From assembly GCF_035581345.1 (NCBI RefSeq), contig NZ_CP141608.1, forward strand, positions 620,001-684,000: a DNA stretch of 64,000 bases, given 5' to 3'. The notes under the pieces were generated by a model, which saw only the letters and a program-made list of their open reading frames with translations, had not been told where the DNA came from and did not search any database. Below, one piece after another: positions 46,886 through 56,787 of the stretch. This DNA comes from Pseudomonas sp. JQ170C. GTDB taxonomy: Bacteria; Pseudomonadota; Gammaproteobacteria; Pseudomonadales; Pseudomonadaceae. Made by a program: the position numbers and the translations under genes. The stretch's first letter is position 1. Each line of letters starts with the position of its first letter.

Positions 46886-47740
46886 TCAGTCCAGCGGCCG
46901 CCAGGTTCCGCGCATGTGCTGCAAGTCGCCATGGCCTTGCAGCTGCAACTGGCCTTCGGCGGCGGTCGGGCTTGCGTTGAGGATGACTTCACTGGGCAGG
47001 CGCACCGGCTTGAGGAAGTCCACGGCGATCTCGTAGCCGCTGACCGGCAGGTGGCCGCGCAGTGCGGCCAGGGTCATGGCTTTGCTCCACATGCCATGGG
47101 CGATGGCGGTGGGGAAACCGAACAGTTTTGCACTGGTGGCACTCAGGTGGATGGGGTTGTAGTCGCCGCAGACCCTGGCGTAGTGCCGGCCGATATCGGT
47201 ATCGGCATACCAGCGGGTCAGTTCGCTCAAGGGTGGGGTGGCAGGCTCGACATCTGCATCGGGCTCGCCCGCCAGTTTCAGCCCGCGGCACAGCATGCGG
47301 CTGGTCTCGGACCAGATCAGCCCCAGGCCATCGGACGCCTCGGTGAGCAGATCGAACGTGCCGCCCTTTTCATGGGGTTGCAGATTCTGCACCTGCACGC
47401 TGAAGCGCAAGTGGCTGATGCCGCCCAGCGGCCGCACCACGCGGATGCTGTTGTGCAGGTGCACCAGGCCCAGCAGCGGGAAGGGAAAGTCCTTGCCGGT
47501 CAGCAACTGCAGTTGCAAGGCGAACGCCATGACATGAGGAAAGGTCGGCGGCAGGCGCCCGTCGTCACTGAAGTGGCAGAGTTTGCGGTAGTCATCGAGT
47601 TGCTTGGGATTGACCTCCAGGTAACAGCGCAAGCCCGTCTCGGGCAGCGTATCGCCGGTGATCTTGCGTTTGCGCGCCGCGCGCAGGTACAGGCCGGACA
47701 ACGCGGCGGTGCTGCTCAGGTCGTGCCACTGTCGCGTCAT
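46886..47740 (-). CDS. MaoC-like dehydratase (double hot-dog)
   Basis: The 284-residue protein has an N-terminal hot-dog half (PPTFPHVMAFALQLQLL) and a C-terminal half with the hydratase-2 motif GDYNPIHLSATSAKLFGFP and AIAHGMWSKA, which includes the catalytic Asp and His. Such enzymes hydrate or dehydrate enoyl-CoA/3-hydroxyacyl thioesters. It begins 2 nt after the stop of the FabG-like gene; the pair with a divergent thiolase looks like a thioester chain-modifying module. Substrate unknown. Confidence 0.88.
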   Translation of the reverse strand: MTRQWHDLSSTAALSGLYLRAARKRKITGDTLPETGLRCYLEVNPKQLDDYRKLCHFSDDGRLPPTFPHVMAFALQLQLLTGKDFPFPLLGLVHLHNSIRVVRPLGGISHLRFSVQVQNLQPHEKGGTFDLLTEASDGLGLIWSETSRMLCRGLKLAGEPDADVEPATPPLSELTRWYADTDIGRHYARVCGDYNPIHLSATSAKLFGFPTAIAHGMWSKAMTLAALRGHLPVSGYEIAVDFLKPVRLPSEVILNASPTAAEGQLQLQGHGDLQHMRGTWRPLD

Positions 47741-47742
47741 GT

Positions 47743-49095
47743 TCAAGCCCCCATCACGGCCTGGCCGCATACCCGCAGCACCTGGCCATTGACCGCGCCG
47801 GTCCCGGGCTGGGCAAGCCACGCCACCGCTTCGGCGACATCCTGGGGCAAACCACCTTGCCCCAGGGAGCTCATGCGCCGCCCGGCTTCGCGCAGGGCGA
47901 AGGGGATGGCGGCGGTCATGCGCGTTTCGATAAAGCCGGGGGCCACGGCGTTGATGCTGCCGCCGCGTTCGGCCAGCTTCGGCGCCCAGGCCTGGGCCAG
48001 GCCAATCAGCCCGGCCTTGCTGGCGGCATAGTTGGACTGCCCGCGGTTGCCGGCGATGCCGCTGATCGAGGCCAGCAATACGATGCGCGCGTTGTCGTGC
48101 AGGGTGCCGCTGTCGAACAGGGCCTGGGTCAGGAGCAGCGGGGCCTTGAGGTTGACTGCCAATACCGAGTCCCAGTATTCCGGGGTCATGTTGGCCAGGG
48201 TCTTGTCGCGGGTGATGCCCGCGTTGTGCACCACGATGTCGATGCCGTCGGGCAGCCCTTCGATCAGTTGCGCGGGGGCGTCGGCGGCGCAGATGTCCAG
48301 GGCCAGGCTTTTACCGCCCAGGCGCGCGGCCAGGGCTTCGAGGTCGGCCTTGGCCTGGGGCACATCGAGCAGCACCACCTCGGCGCCATCGCGGGTCAGG
48401 GTTTCGGCGATGGCCGCGCCAATGCCGCGGGCCGCCCCCGTGACCAGGGCCTTGCGTCCGGCCAGGGGCCGGGTCCAGTCCTGCACGGCACTGGTACAGG
48501 TGCCCAGGCGCAGCACTTGCCCGGAAACAAAGGCACTCTTGGGCGAGAGGAAAAACCGCAGGGCGCCTTCGAGCTGGTCTTCGCCCGTGTCGCTGACATA
48601 CAGCAGCTGCAAGGTCCCGCCGGCACGCAGTTCCTTGGCCAGGGAGCGGCTGAAGCCTTCGAGGGCGCGTTGGGTCACCTGGGCCAGTGGATCATCGAGC
48701 TGTTCCGGCGCCCGGCCCAGTATCAGCACATGGGCACTGGGGGCGAGGCTGCGCAGGATAGGTTGGAAGAATTCACGCAGTTGCTTGAGCTGGTCAGTGT
48801 CGTCCAGTTCGCTGGCATCGAAGACCACGGCCTTGAGTTTGGGGCCGAGCCCGGCGACCCATTCGGTAGCGCTCAGGTCGGGGCTGGCGAAGCTGTAGAC
48901 GTCGTCGGTGAGGCGCTGCGCGAATGCCTCGACCTTGTTCGCCAACGGCCCACCGCCCAGCAGCAGGGCACCGTCCACAGGCCTCAGGCGACCTGCCTCC
49001 CAGCGTTCCAGGCGAGCCGGGCTGGGCAGGCCGACGGCCCCCACCAGGCGCCGGCCAAGGTCGGAGTTGGCGAAGTCGATATAGCGGTCGCTCAT
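47743..49095 (-). CDS. High-molecular-weight 3-oxoacyl reductase (FabG4-like)
   Basis: A 450-residue short-chain dehydrogenase about twice the usual FabG length. The C-terminal half (about 213-450) is a complete SDR: TGAARGIG (219-226), NAG (291-293), Ser343 and YAASK (Tyr356, Lys360). The N-terminal half (1-205) looks like a degenerate Rossmann domain with no TGxxxGxG, as in mycobacterial FabG4, which uses NADH and acyl-CoA substrates. It is co-oriented with the MaoC gene 2 nt away, and the thiolase gene diverges 120 bp upstream. The precise pathway (beta-oxidation-like or synthesis) is not evident from sequence. Confidence 0.88.
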   Translation of the reverse strand: MSDRYIDFANSDLGRRLVGAVGLPSPARLERWEAGRLRPVDGALLLGGGPLANKVEAFAQRLTDDVYSFASPDLSATEWVAGLGPKLKAVVFDASELDDTDQLKQLREFFQPILRSLAPSAHVLILGRAPEQLDDPLAQVTQRALEGFSRSLAKELRAGGTLQLLYVSDTGEDQLEGALRFFLSPKSAFVSGQVLRLGTCTSAVQDWTRPLAGRKALVTGAARGIGAAIAETLTRDGAEVVLLDVPQAKADLEALAARLGGKSLALDICAADAPAQLIEGLPDGIDIVVHNAGITRDKTLANMTPEYWDSVLAVNLKAPLLLTQALFDSGTLHDNARIVLLASISGIAGNRGQSNYAASKAGLIGLAQAWAPKLAERGGSINAVAPGFIETRMTAAIPFALREAGRRMSSLGQGGLPQDVAEAVAWLAQPGTGAVNGQVLRVCGQAVMGA

Positions 49096-49215
49096 GTGCG
49101 CGTCTCCCTGAAATAAGCTTCAAAGTGTGGACCATGATTGGCCGTTGGTCGTTCGCCTGCGTAAAAAACACCTACGCTGTAGCGGACTGTTTGCTGACTA
49201 AAGAGGACATTACGC

Positions 49216-50493
49216 ATGCGCTCACTGCGCCGGGTCGCGATCATTGGCGGCAACCGAATTCCCTTCGCCCGCTCCAACGGAGCCTATGCCACGGCCAGTA
49301 ACCAGGCGATGCTCACCGCCGCCCTCGAAGGGCTGATCGAGCGCTACGGCCTGCATGGCCTGCAGTTGGGGGAGGTGGCCGCCGGGGCGGTACTCAAGCA
49401 TTCACGGGACATGAACCTGACCCGCGAATGCGTGCTCGGCTCGCGCCTGTCGGCGCAGACCCCGGCCTACGACTTGCAACAGGCCTGCGGCACGGGGCTT
49501 GAGACGGCGATACAGGTGGCCAACAAGATCGCCCTTGGGCAGATCGACAGCGGGATTGCCGGTGGCGTCGACACCACATCCGATGCGCCCATCGCCGTCA
49601 ACGAAGGCTTGCGCCGGATTCTGCTCCAGGCCAATCGCGGCAAGACCACGGCCGACAAGCTCAAGGCCTTTCTCAAACTGCGCCCGGGCCACCTTAAACC
49701 CGAACTGCCCCGCAACGGCGAGCCGCGCACAGGGCTTTCCATGGGGCAGCATTGCGAGCTGATGGCGCAGACCTGGCAGATTCCCCGCCAGGATCAGGAC
49801 GCGCTGGCCCTGCTCAGTCACCAGCACATGGCGGCCGCCTATGCCGAAGGCTGGCATGACGACCTGCTTACCCCGTTCCTGGGCCTGACCCGTGACAACA
49901 ACCTGCGCGCTGACCTGACCCTGGAGAAGCTCGCCAGCCTCAAGCCTGCGTTCGAGCGCAGCGAAAAAGGCACCCTGACCGCGGGCAATTCCACGCCGCT
50001 GACGGACGGCGCCTCGGTAGTGCTGCTTGGCAGCGAGGACTGGGCCCGTGAACACAACCTTGAGGTGCTGGCCTACCTGGTCGATGGTGAAACCGCCGCG
50101 GTGGACTTTGTCAAAGGTCAGGAAGGTCTGCTGATGGCGCCGGCCTACGCCGTGCCACGCTTGCTGGCACGCAATGGCCTGAGCCTGCAGGATTTTGACT
50201 ACTACGAAATTCACGAAGCCTTCGCTGCCCAGGTGCTGTGCACCCTGAAGGCCTGGGAAGACCCCGACTACTGCCAGCGCAAGCTGGGCCTGAGTGAGCC
50301 GCTGGGGGCCATCGACCGCAGCAAGCTCAACGTCAAGGGCAGTTCACTGGCGGCCGGGCATCCGTTTGCCGCCACCGGGGGGCGCATTCTGGCCAGCATG
50401 GCCAAGCTGCTGGCCACGGCAGGCAAGGGCCGTGGCCTGATTTCGATCTGCGCCGCCGGTGGTCAGGGCGTAACCGCGATCATCGAGCGCTGA
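49216..50493 (+). CDS. Acetyl-CoA C-acyltransferase (thiolase, FadI-like)
   Basis: The 425-residue enzyme should cleave or form 3-ketoacyl-CoA. Catalytic features are QQACGTGLET with nucleophilic Cys91, YYEIHEAFAAQVL with the active-site His, and the terminal CAAGGQGVTAIIER with the second Cys. It is nearest the FadI/trifunctional-beta-like branch. It diverges from the FabG-like gene and converges with the transporter gene, the two stops overlapping by 14 bp. The same set of thiolase, FabG and MaoC occurs in other pseudomonads (PA4785-PA4787 region, from memory). Confidence 0.9.
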   Translation: MRSLRRVAIIGGNRIPFARSNGAYATASNQAMLTAALEGLIERYGLHGLQLGEVAAGAVLKHSRDMNLTRECVLGSRLSAQTPAYDLQQACGTGLETAIQVANKIALGQIDSGIAGGVDTTSDAPIAVNEGLRRILLQANRGKTTADKLKAFLKLRPGHLKPELPRNGEPRTGLSMGQHCELMAQTWQIPRQDQDALALLSHQHMAAAYAEGWHDDLLTPFLGLTRDNNLRADLTLEKLASLKPAFERSEKGTLTAGNSTPLTDGASVVLLGSEDWAREHNLEVLAYLVDGETAAVDFVKGQEGLLMAPAYAVPRLLARNGLSLQDFDYYEIHEAFAAQVLCTLKAWEDPDYCQRKLGLSEPLGAIDRSKLNVKGSSLAAGHPFAATGGRILASMAKLLATAGKGRGLISICAAGGQGVTAIIER

Positions 50494-51499
50494 CCAGCGC
50501 TGGCGTTACGACCGGGGCCGGGCGATTGGCATAGTGCTCGGCCATGATCGAGCAGACGATCAGCTGCAGTGGGTGGTAGATCATGATCGGCAGCAGGATC
50601 AGGCCCAGTCCCGGGTGGGCGCCGAAGATCAGCGCCGCCATCGGCGCCCCGGCTGCCAGGGATTTCTTGCTGGCGCAGAACACCGCCGCCACTTCGTCGG
50701 CCGGGCTCAGGCGCAGGGCCCGTGCGGTGCGGGTGGTCATCCACAGAATCAAGGCCAGCAGCATGGCGCTGCCCACCAGCGCCGTGAGCAGGACTGCGCT
50801 GCCTTGTTGTTGCCACATACCCGACACCATCGAGTTGCAGAACGCGGCATAGACCAGCAGCAGGATCACCAGCTTGTCCATGATGTTGGTGTAGCGCTTG
50901 TGCCGGGCGAAGAAGCGGCCCAGCCATGGGCGCAGCAGTTGCCCGAGCAGTAGCGGCAACAGCAGCAGGACGCAGAGGTCGAGCAGGGTGGCGCCCAGGT
51001 CGATGCCGCCGCTGCCGGTGCCCACCACCAGGCTGACCAGCCATGGGGTGATGAAGATGCCGAGTACGCTGGACAGGCTGGCATTGAGAATGGCCGCCGG
51101 CACATTGCCGCCTGCGCTGCCGGTCAGGGCCACCGAGGACGAGATGGTCGAGGGCAGGGCGCACAGGTAGAAAAAGCCCAGCATCAACAGCGCCGGCACC
51201 TGGCTGCCGAGCACGCTGTCGGCCAGCCACCAGATCAACGGAAAGACCACGAAGGTGAACCCCTGCACCATCAGGTGCAAGCGCCCGTTCCTCAGGCCAT
51301 GGCGAATCTGTTCACTGGAGAGGTTGATACCGTGCAGGAAGAACACCAGGAATACGCCGACGTTGATGACGTACTCGGCATGCATCGCGCCGCCGCTGCT
51401 GCCGAAACCCGGAAACAGCCAGGCCAGGAAGGTGGCGAGGAACATGCCGCAGAGGAACCAGTCGGTCACGACGCGTTTGAGGTGCTTGAGCGCTTGCAT
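50480..51499 (-). CDS. Bile acid:sodium symporter family transporter (SBF-like, YfeH type)
   Basis: A 339-residue inner-membrane protein with nine or ten helices. The start LKRVVTDWFLCGMFLATFLAW and the central segment LCALPSTISSSVALTGSAGGN belong to the SBF-like family (E. coli YfeH). Substrate unknown; bile acids are unlikely in this organism. It is divergent from an AraC regulator 87 bp away, so that regulator probably controls it. Confidence 0.85.
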   Translation of the reverse strand: MQALKHLKRVVTDWFLCGMFLATFLAWLFPGFGSSGGAMHAEYVINVGVFLVFFLHGINLSSEQIRHGLRNGRLHLMVQGFTFVVFPLIWWLADSVLGSQVPALLMLGFFYLCALPSTISSSVALTGSAGGNVPAAILNASLSSVLGIFITPWLVSLVVGTGSGGIDLGATLLDLCVLLLLPLLLGQLLRPWLGRFFARHKRYTNIMDKLVILLLVYAAFCNSMVSGMWQQQGSAVLLTALVGSAMLLALILWMTTRTARALRLSPADEVAAVFCASKKSLAAGAPMAALIFGAHPGLGLILLPIMIYHPLQLIVCSIMAEHYANRPAPVVTPALVSAR

Positions 51500-51586
51500 G
51501 GGCGGGCCTTTGAATCATTTTGTAATCAATGAGGCGAAAGGCTACGCTGCCCGGAACACTGCCGTCTTGCGATATAAGGCCAAGCG

Positions 51587-52375
51587 ATGCCGACAAACGG
51601 ACAAAAACAAAGCCCTCGTCCGATCCCCACCCTGGCGCAGCTACCGAGGCCTGTGTACGCACGCGCCGAAAGCTTGAGCGCCGGTTCCTGGACCACCCGC
51701 CACCAGCATGACTGGGTGCAGTTTTCCTATGCGATCAGCGGGGTGCTTGGGGTGCGCACCGCCGAAGGCAGCTATTTCGCCCCGCCACAGTGGGGGGTCT
51801 GGATACCGGCGGGGGTCGAGCATGAGGTGGAAACCTCGATGCGGGCCGAGATGCGCAGCCTGTATGTTCACCGCGACGCCTGCCCCTGGGCGCCGGAGCA
51901 ATGCCGGGTATTGGAAGTCACCCCGCTGGCTCGCGAGCTGATCAAGCAGTTTTGCCTGTTGCCGGTGGACTATCCCGAAGGCGACAGCGCCGAGGCGCGG
52001 CTGGTCGGCGTATTGCTCGATCAGCTGCAGGCGTTGCCGCAAGTGGGCTTTTCCTTGCCACTGCCGCAAAACCCGCGCCTGCTGGGGTTGTGCAACGAAT
52101 TGCTCGCGCACCCGGAGGAGGGGCAAACCCTCGGCCAATGGGCGCAACGGCTGAACACCTCGGAAAAGACGCTGATGCGCTTGTTCCAGCGTGAGACCGG
52201 CCTGAGCTTTCGCGGCTGGCGCCAACGCATGCGCCTGTTGTCGTCGCTCACCGCCTTGGAAGCGGGGCAAAGCGTTACCGACGCCGCGCTGGGCTGTGGC
52301 TATGACTCGACATCGGCCTATATCGCCGCCTTCAAGGGCCTGTTCGGCATGACCCCGGGGGGCCTGCGGCTGTGA
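51587..52375 (+). CDS. AraC family transcriptional regulator (NimR-like)
   Basis: The 262-residue regulator has an N-terminal cupin domain (WTTRHQHDWVQFSYAISGVL, with GVWIPAGVEHEV) and a C-terminal AraC domain with two helix-turn-helix units (LGQWAQRLNTSEKTLMRLF and VTDAALGCGYDSTSAYIAAF). This layout is that of E. coli NimR/YtdR-type regulators that control an adjacent exporter. It is divergent from the SBF-like transporter. The effector is unknown. Confidence 0.9.
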   Translation: MPTNGQKQSPRPIPTLAQLPRPVYARAESLSAGSWTTRHQHDWVQFSYAISGVLGVRTAEGSYFAPPQWGVWIPAGVEHEVETSMRAEMRSLYVHRDACPWAPEQCRVLEVTPLARELIKQFCLLPVDYPEGDSAEARLVGVLLDQLQALPQVGFSLPLPQNPRLLGLCNELLAHPEEGQTLGQWAQRLNTSEKTLMRLFQRETGLSFRGWRQRMRLLSSLTALEAGQSVTDAALGCGYDSTSAYIAAFKGLFGMTPGGLRL

Positions 52376-52488
52376 CTGGCAACGAATTTTGATGATTTTT
52401 GTGAACGTTTGTGCACCGAGAGATACAAAAACAATGGCAAGTCTGACGGTTTGTCGATACAACGCAGAGCGGTCTTGATACAGCGACA

Positions 52489-52507
52489 ATCCGGTGCAGC
52501 ACCGGTG
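52489..52507. other. Short hairpin upstream of the RIO kinase
   Basis: CCGGTGCAGCACCGG folds into a 6-bp stem with a 3-nt loop within the 182-bp gap after the AraC gene. There is no T run, so it is more likely an operator or mRNA leader hairpin than a terminator. Role unknown. Confidence 0.35.
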
Positions 52508-52557
52508 ACCTACAAAAATCCATGTGTCTGGCAGAACAGGACCCCCGACAAAAGCCG

Positions 52558-53451
52558 ATGAAGACTCCAAAACGCATTGAACCACTGGTTGAAGATGGAC
52601 TGGTCGACGAAGTACTGCGACCACTGATGAGTGGCAAGGAGGCCGCTGTGTACGTGGTGCGCTGCGGTCGGGAACTGCGTTGCGCCAAGGTCTACAAAGA
52701 GGCCAACAAACGCAGCTTCCGCCAGGCCGCCGAGTACCAGGAAGGGCGCAAGGTGCGCAACAGCCGTCAGGCCCGGGCCATGGCCAAGGGTTCCAAGTAC
52801 GGGAAAAAAGAAGCCGAAGACGCCTGGCAGAACGCCGAGGTGGCCGCCCTGTTCCGCCTGGCCAATGCCGGCGTACGGGTGCCGCGGCCCTACGACTTCC
52901 TCGACGGCGTGCTGCTGATGGAACTGGTGGCCGACGAATATGGCGATGCCGCGCCACGGCTCAACGATGTACACCTGGAGCCCGAGCAGGCGCGCGAGTA
53001 CCACGCCTTTGTGATCCGCCAGATCGTGCTGATGCTCTGCACCGGCCTGGTGCATGGTGACCTGTCGGAATTCAACGTACTGCTGGGGCCCGATGGCCCG
53101 GTGATCATCGACCTGCCACAGGCGGTGGATGCAGCGGGCAACAACCACGCCTTCAGCATGCTTGAGCGCGATGTCGGCAACATGGCGGCCTATTTCGGCC
53201 GCTTTGCCCCGGAACTCAAGCAGACCCGCTACGCCCGGGAAATGTGGGCCCTGTACCAGGCTGGTGATCTGCTGCCGGAAACTGAGCTCAGCGGCCAGTA
53301 CCAGGACGATGAGCACACCGCCGATGTCGACGGGGTCATGCGCGAGATTGATGCCGCCCGTCTGGACGAAGCCCGCCGGCGTGCCGCCAGGGACGACGCC
53401 GAACGGGGTCCGAGCAAGGACGAAGAACCCGCGCCGCCCTGGCTGCAGTAA
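52558..53451 (+). CDS. RIO-family serine/threonine protein kinase
   Basis: An atypical protein kinase of the RIO1-like family, better known from eukaryotic and archaeal ribosome maturation. The 297-residue product has the nucleotide-binding region EAAVYVVRCG and the lysine in LRCAKVYKE, catalytic HGDLSEFN, and the metal-binding IIDLPQAVD in place of DFG. I start at the ATG 52558 because the upstream ATG at 52522 has no ribosome site; the chosen one has only a weak site. It lies next to AraC and cueR without clear functional links. The bacterial substrate is not established. Confidence 0.88.
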   Translation: MKTPKRIEPLVEDGLVDEVLRPLMSGKEAAVYVVRCGRELRCAKVYKEANKRSFRQAAEYQEGRKVRNSRQARAMAKGSKYGKKEAEDAWQNAEVAALFRLANAGVRVPRPYDFLDGVLLMELVADEYGDAAPRLNDVHLEPEQAREYHAFVIRQIVLMLCTGLVHGDLSEFNVLLGPDGPVIIDLPQAVDAAGNNHAFSMLERDVGNMAAYFGRFAPELKQTRYAREMWALYQAGDLLPETELSGQYQDDEHTADVDGVMREIDAARLDEARRRAARDDAERGPSKDEEPAPPWLQ

Positions 53452-53455
53452 TGCG

Positions 53456-53860
53456 TCAGTGACAGCAACTGCTGCCGGCTGCCAGGTCCTTGAGGATCGG
53501 GCAGTCCGGGCGGTCGTCGCCCTGGCAGTGGGCGACCAGTTCGCTCAAGGTGTCGCGCAGGCTCACCAACTCTTCGATACGCCGGTTCAGGTCGTCAATG
53601 TGCTGGCTGGCCAGGGCCTTGACGTCGGCACTGGCGCGCTGGCGGTCTTGCCACAGGGTCAGCAGCTTGGCGACCTCTTCCAGAGAAAAACCCAAATCAC
53701 GCGAGCGCTTGATGAACGCCAGGCTGTGCAGATCGTCCTGGGAGTACAGGCGATAGCCGCTGTCGCTGCGCAGGGCCGGCTTGAGCAGGCCGATGGACTC
53801 GTAGTAGCGGATCATCTTGGCACTCAACCCGGAACGGCGAGCGGCTTGTCCGATGTTCAT
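53456..53860 (-). CDS. cueR: Copper-responsive MerR regulator CueR
   Basis: CueR senses Cu(I), Ag(I) or Au(I) and remodels promoters with long spacers. The 134-residue protein has a MerR helix-turn-helix ([20 protein letters not shown]), a dimerisation helix and the metal-binding pair Cys112 and Cys120 in [13 protein letters not shown], which are the CueR positions and spacing. A CC pair near the C-terminus is also CueR-like. Its ATG overlaps the copA stop, so it is expressed with the ATPase. Two matching operator-promoters lie upstream of copA and copZ. Confidence 0.95.
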   Translation of the reverse strand: MNIGQAARRSGLSAKMIRYYESIGLLKPALRSDSGYRLYSQDDLHSLAFIKRSRDLGFSLEEVAKLLTLWQDRQRASADVKALASQHIDDLNRRIEELVSLRDTLSELVAHCQGDDRPDCPILKDLAAGSSCCH

Positions 53861-56259
53861 GGGGCGTCGTCCTGTGGCGGAGTTTCGGGTTTCCAGGTCT
53901 TGAGCAGCAGGGCGTTGCTGACCACGCTGACACTCGACAGGGCCATCGCCGCCCCAGCCAGTACCGGGCTGAGCAGGCCGAAGGCGGCCAGAGGAATGCC
54001 GATCAGGTTGTAGATGAACGCCCAGAACAGGTTCTGGCGGATCTTCGCATAAGTCTTGCGGCTGATCTCGAGGGCGGCCGGCACCAGGCGGGGATCACCG
54101 CGCATCAGGGTGATGCCGGCAGCCTGCATGGCCACGTCGGTACCTCCGCCCATGGCGATACCGATGTCGGCGGCGGCCAGGGCCGGGGCGTCGTTGATAC
54201 CGTCGCCAACCATCGCGACCACACCCGATTGCTTGAGCTCGGCGACTTTCGCCGATTTGTCACCGGGCAACACCTCGGCATGCACGTCGGTAATACCCAG
54301 GGCCTGGGCCACTACCTTGGCGCTGCCGCGGTTGTCGCCGGTCAGCAGGTGACTGCTGATGCCCCGCTCGGCCAGCTGGCGCACGGCCTGGCCGGCGCCC
54401 GGCTTGAGGCTGTCGCCGAAGGCGAACAGACCCAGCACACGCGGTTGCGGGCTGCGCTCGATCAGCCAGGACAAGGTCCGGCCTTCGGCTTCCCAGGCAT
54501 TGGCATCGGCTGCCAGCCCGCCCGGTTGCAGGCCGCTCTCGTCGAGCATGCGGCGGTTGCCCAGGGCCAGGTCGCGACCGTCCAGGGTGCCGGCGATGCC
54601 GCGACCGGTAAGCGATTGGCTGTTGCTGATATCGGCGACAGGCAGGCCCTGTTCTTCACAGGCATCCAGCACCGCCTTTGCCAGCGGGTGCTCGCTGCCG
54701 CGCTGCAGGGCACCGGCCTGCTGCAGCAGCTGCGCCTGTTCGCCGACCGCGGCCTTGCTGTGGACAATGCGCGGGCTGCCGGAGGTCAGGGTGCCGGTTT
54801 TGTCGAACACCACGCGGTTGACGGCGTGGGCACGTTCCAGGGCTTCGGCGTCCTTGATCAGGATGCCGTGCCGGGCGGCGACGCCGGTACCGGCCATGAT
54901 CGCCGTCGGCGTGGCCAGGCCGAGTGCGCAAGGGCAGGCGATGACCAGTACGGCGACCGCGTTGATCAGGGCGGTTTCGATCGGGGCGCCGGCCCACCAC
55001 CAGCCCACCAGGGTGATCAGCGCGATGACCAGCACCGCGGGGACGAACACCTGGCTGACCCGGTCCACCAGCTTCTGGATCGGCGCCTTGGCGGCCTGGG
55101 CGTCTTCGACCAGGCGGATGATGCGTGCCAGCACGGTTTCAGTCCCCAGTGCCAGGGTGCGTACCAGCAGGCGGCCTTCGCCGTTGATGGCGCCGCCAGT
55201 GACCTTGTCGCCCGGCTGCTTTGGCACCGGCAGGCTTTCGCCGCTGATCAAGGCCTCGTCGGCATGGCTCTGGCCTTCCATGACTTCGCCGTCGACCGGG
55301 AAGCGTTCACCGGGCTTGACCACCACCAGGTCGTGCAGGCGCAGTTCGCTGATGGCCACGTCGCGCTCCTGGCCATCGACCAGCAGCAGGGCGCGTTCAG
55401 GGCGCAGGGCTTCGAGGGCGCGGATGGCGCTGGCGGTCTGGCGCTTGGCGCGGCTTTCGAGGTATTTGCCCAGCAGCACCAGGGCGATCACCACGGCAGA
55501 CGCTTCAAAGTACAGGTGCGGTGTAACGCCGGGCCCCGCCTGGGCCCATTCATAGAGGCTCAGGCCGTAGCCGGCGCTGGTGCCGATGGCCACCAGCAGG
55601 TCCATGTTGCCGGCACCGGCACGCACGGCTTTCCAGGCCGCCACATAAAAGCGTGCACCGAGGATGAACTGCACCGGTGTGGCCAGCACGAACTGGGCCC
55701 AGGCCGGGAGCATCCAGTGAATACCGAAGGGCTGTAGCACCATCGGCAGTACCAATGGCAAGGCCAGCAGTACCGCCAGTGCCACCGACCAGCGCTCTTT
55801 GCGCAGGCGGCGTTCGGCATCGTCCTGATTGACCTGGGTGCTTTGTGGCAGGCTGGCGCTGTAACCGGCGCGGGTGACGGCGTCGATCAGCACGCTGCTG
55901 TCGACCTGGCCGAGCAGTTGCACATGGGCGCGCTCATTGGCCAGGTTGACGCTGACCGATTGCACGCCGGGCACTTTGGCCAGGGCGCGCTCGACCCGAC
56001 CTGCGCACGATGCGCAGGTCATGTCGCCGATCTGCAGTTCCAGAGATTGGCTGGGCACGTGGTAGCCGGCTTGCTCGACCGCCTCGACCAAGGCGGGAAG
56101 ACTATCGGCCGGGGCCTGGATGCGGGCTTGTTCGGTGGCCAGGTTGACGCTGACCTGCTCGGCGCCGCTGACCTTGCGCAGGGCGCGTTCGACTCGGCCA
56201 GCACAGCTGGCGCAGGTCATCCCGGCAATCGGCAGATCGAAAGTGGTAGATGCAGACAT
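53857..56259 (-). CDS. copA: Copper-exporting P1B-type ATPase CopA
   Basis: CopA pumps Cu(I) out of the cytoplasm. The 800-residue protein has two heavy-metal-associated domains (GMTCASC, Cys16/Cys19, and DMTCASC, Cys82/Cys85), eight membrane helices, the actuator SGES, the intramembrane metal motif CPC in [13 protein letters not shown], the phosphorylation site [13 protein letters not shown] in the nucleotide domain and [13 protein letters not shown] 56259 has AGGAGG 7 nt upstream; a GTG six nt earlier is too close to that site. The CueR-type promoter lies at 56286-56316. Confidence 0.96.
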   Translation of the reverse strand: MSASTTFDLPIAGMTCASCAGRVERALRKVSGAEQVSVNLATEQARIQAPADSLPALVEAVEQAGYHVPSQSLELQIGDMTCASCAGRVERALAKVPGVQSVSVNLANERAHVQLLGQVDSSVLIDAVTRAGYSASLPQSTQVNQDDAERRLRKERWSVALAVLLALPLVLPMVLQPFGIHWMLPAWAQFVLATPVQFILGARFYVAAWKAVRAGAGNMDLLVAIGTSAGYGLSLYEWAQAGPGVTPHLYFEASAVVIALVLLGKYLESRAKRQTASAIRALEALRPERALLLVDGQERDVAISELRLHDLVVVKPGERFPVDGEVMEGQSHADEALISGESLPVPKQPGDKVTGGAINGEGRLLVRTLALGTETVLARIIRLVEDAQAAKAPIQKLVDRVSQVFVPAVLVIALITLVGWWWAGAPIETALINAVAVLVIACPCALGLATPTAIMAGTGVAARHGILIKDAEALERAHAVNRVVFDKTGTLTSGSPRIVHSKAAVGEQAQLLQQAGALQRGSEHPLAKAVLDACEEQGLPVADISNSQSLTGRGIAGTLDGRDLALGNRRMLDESGLQPGGLAADANAWEAEGRTLSWLIERSPQPRVLGLFAFGDSLKPGAGQAVRQLAERGISSHLLTGDNRGSAKVVAQALGITDVHAEVLPGDKSAKVAELKQSGVVAMVGDGINDAPALAAADIGIAMGGGTDVAMQAAGITLMRGDPRLVPAALEISRKTYAKIRQNLFWAFIYNLIGIPLAAFGLLSPVLAGAAMALSSVSVVSNALLLKTWKPETPPQDDAP

Positions 56260-56285
56260 GGGCACTCCTCCTTGGACAGGCCACC

Positions 56286-56316
56286 AGCATCAACCTTGCC
56301 ATGCAGGGAAGGTCAA
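56286..56316 (-). promoter_or_regulatory. CueR operator/promoter of copA
   Basis: Read on the minus strand: -35 TTGACC (56311-56316), 19-bp spacer, -10 GATGCT (56286-56291). The dyad ACCTTCCC-N5-GGCAAGGT (56293-56313) matches 7 of 8 positions between half-sites. The 19-bp spacer and ACCTT half-sites are the hallmark of CueR/MerR promoters. The -35 overlaps the stop codon of the upstream gene. Confidence 0.85.
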
Positions 56317-56699
56317 TAGCCCAGGCCGGCTCTGATCAATGTGAGGCCATTCTGATCGACTGCAATGCGGTATTTGTTGATCTGGCCGGCCGCAAGCTTC
56401 AAACGGGTGCTGCGCTGGTTCTCGATCCCCGGCTGGCAGCCCGGCACTTGCCCGGGCAAATAGCGCAGGCGTACATCGAGCTCGCCCGCTGGCAGGTTGA
56501 AGGAGGTGGATTGTTCCTGGAACAGCCGGCCCGCCAACTGATCGTTGATGTACACGCCGATCTCGCACGACGTCGCCACTTCCAGGCGCTCGCGAGAGAT
56601 GATCAGAATGCTGTAGTCGCTCGGCCCTGCGGCGCCGGCCTGGGGAAGCAGACCGACCATACCCAACAAGCCAAAAAGGCCGAAAGCTGCCCTGCGCAT
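56313..56699 (-). CDS. Secreted protein of unknown function in the copper cluster
   Basis: A 128-residue protein with a signal peptide (MRRAAFGLFGLLGMVGLLPQAGA) and a small, mainly beta-looking domain with two Cys (TSCEIGVYINDQLAG and VPGCQPG), likely a disulfide. No metal motif such as CxxC or Met/His clusters is present. AGGAG lies 9 nt before the ATG at 56699. It is read toward copA, and its TGA overlaps the copA -35 box. It is divergent from copZ. A copper role is suggested only by its neighbours. Confidence 0.75.
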   Translation of the reverse strand: MRRAAFGLFGLLGMVGLLPQAGAAGPSDYSILIISRERLEVATSCEIGVYINDQLAGRLFQEQSTSFNLPAGELDVRLRYLPGQVPGCQPGIENQRSTRLKLAAGQINKYRIAVDQNGLTLIRAGLGY

Positions 56700-56787
56700 G
56701 AAATGAAACTCCTGCATCGTCAATCGTCAGGCTCGCAGCTTGGCCGACACGGTGAATGATTTCCAGCCCGGCAGCGTGAGGAAAGTC

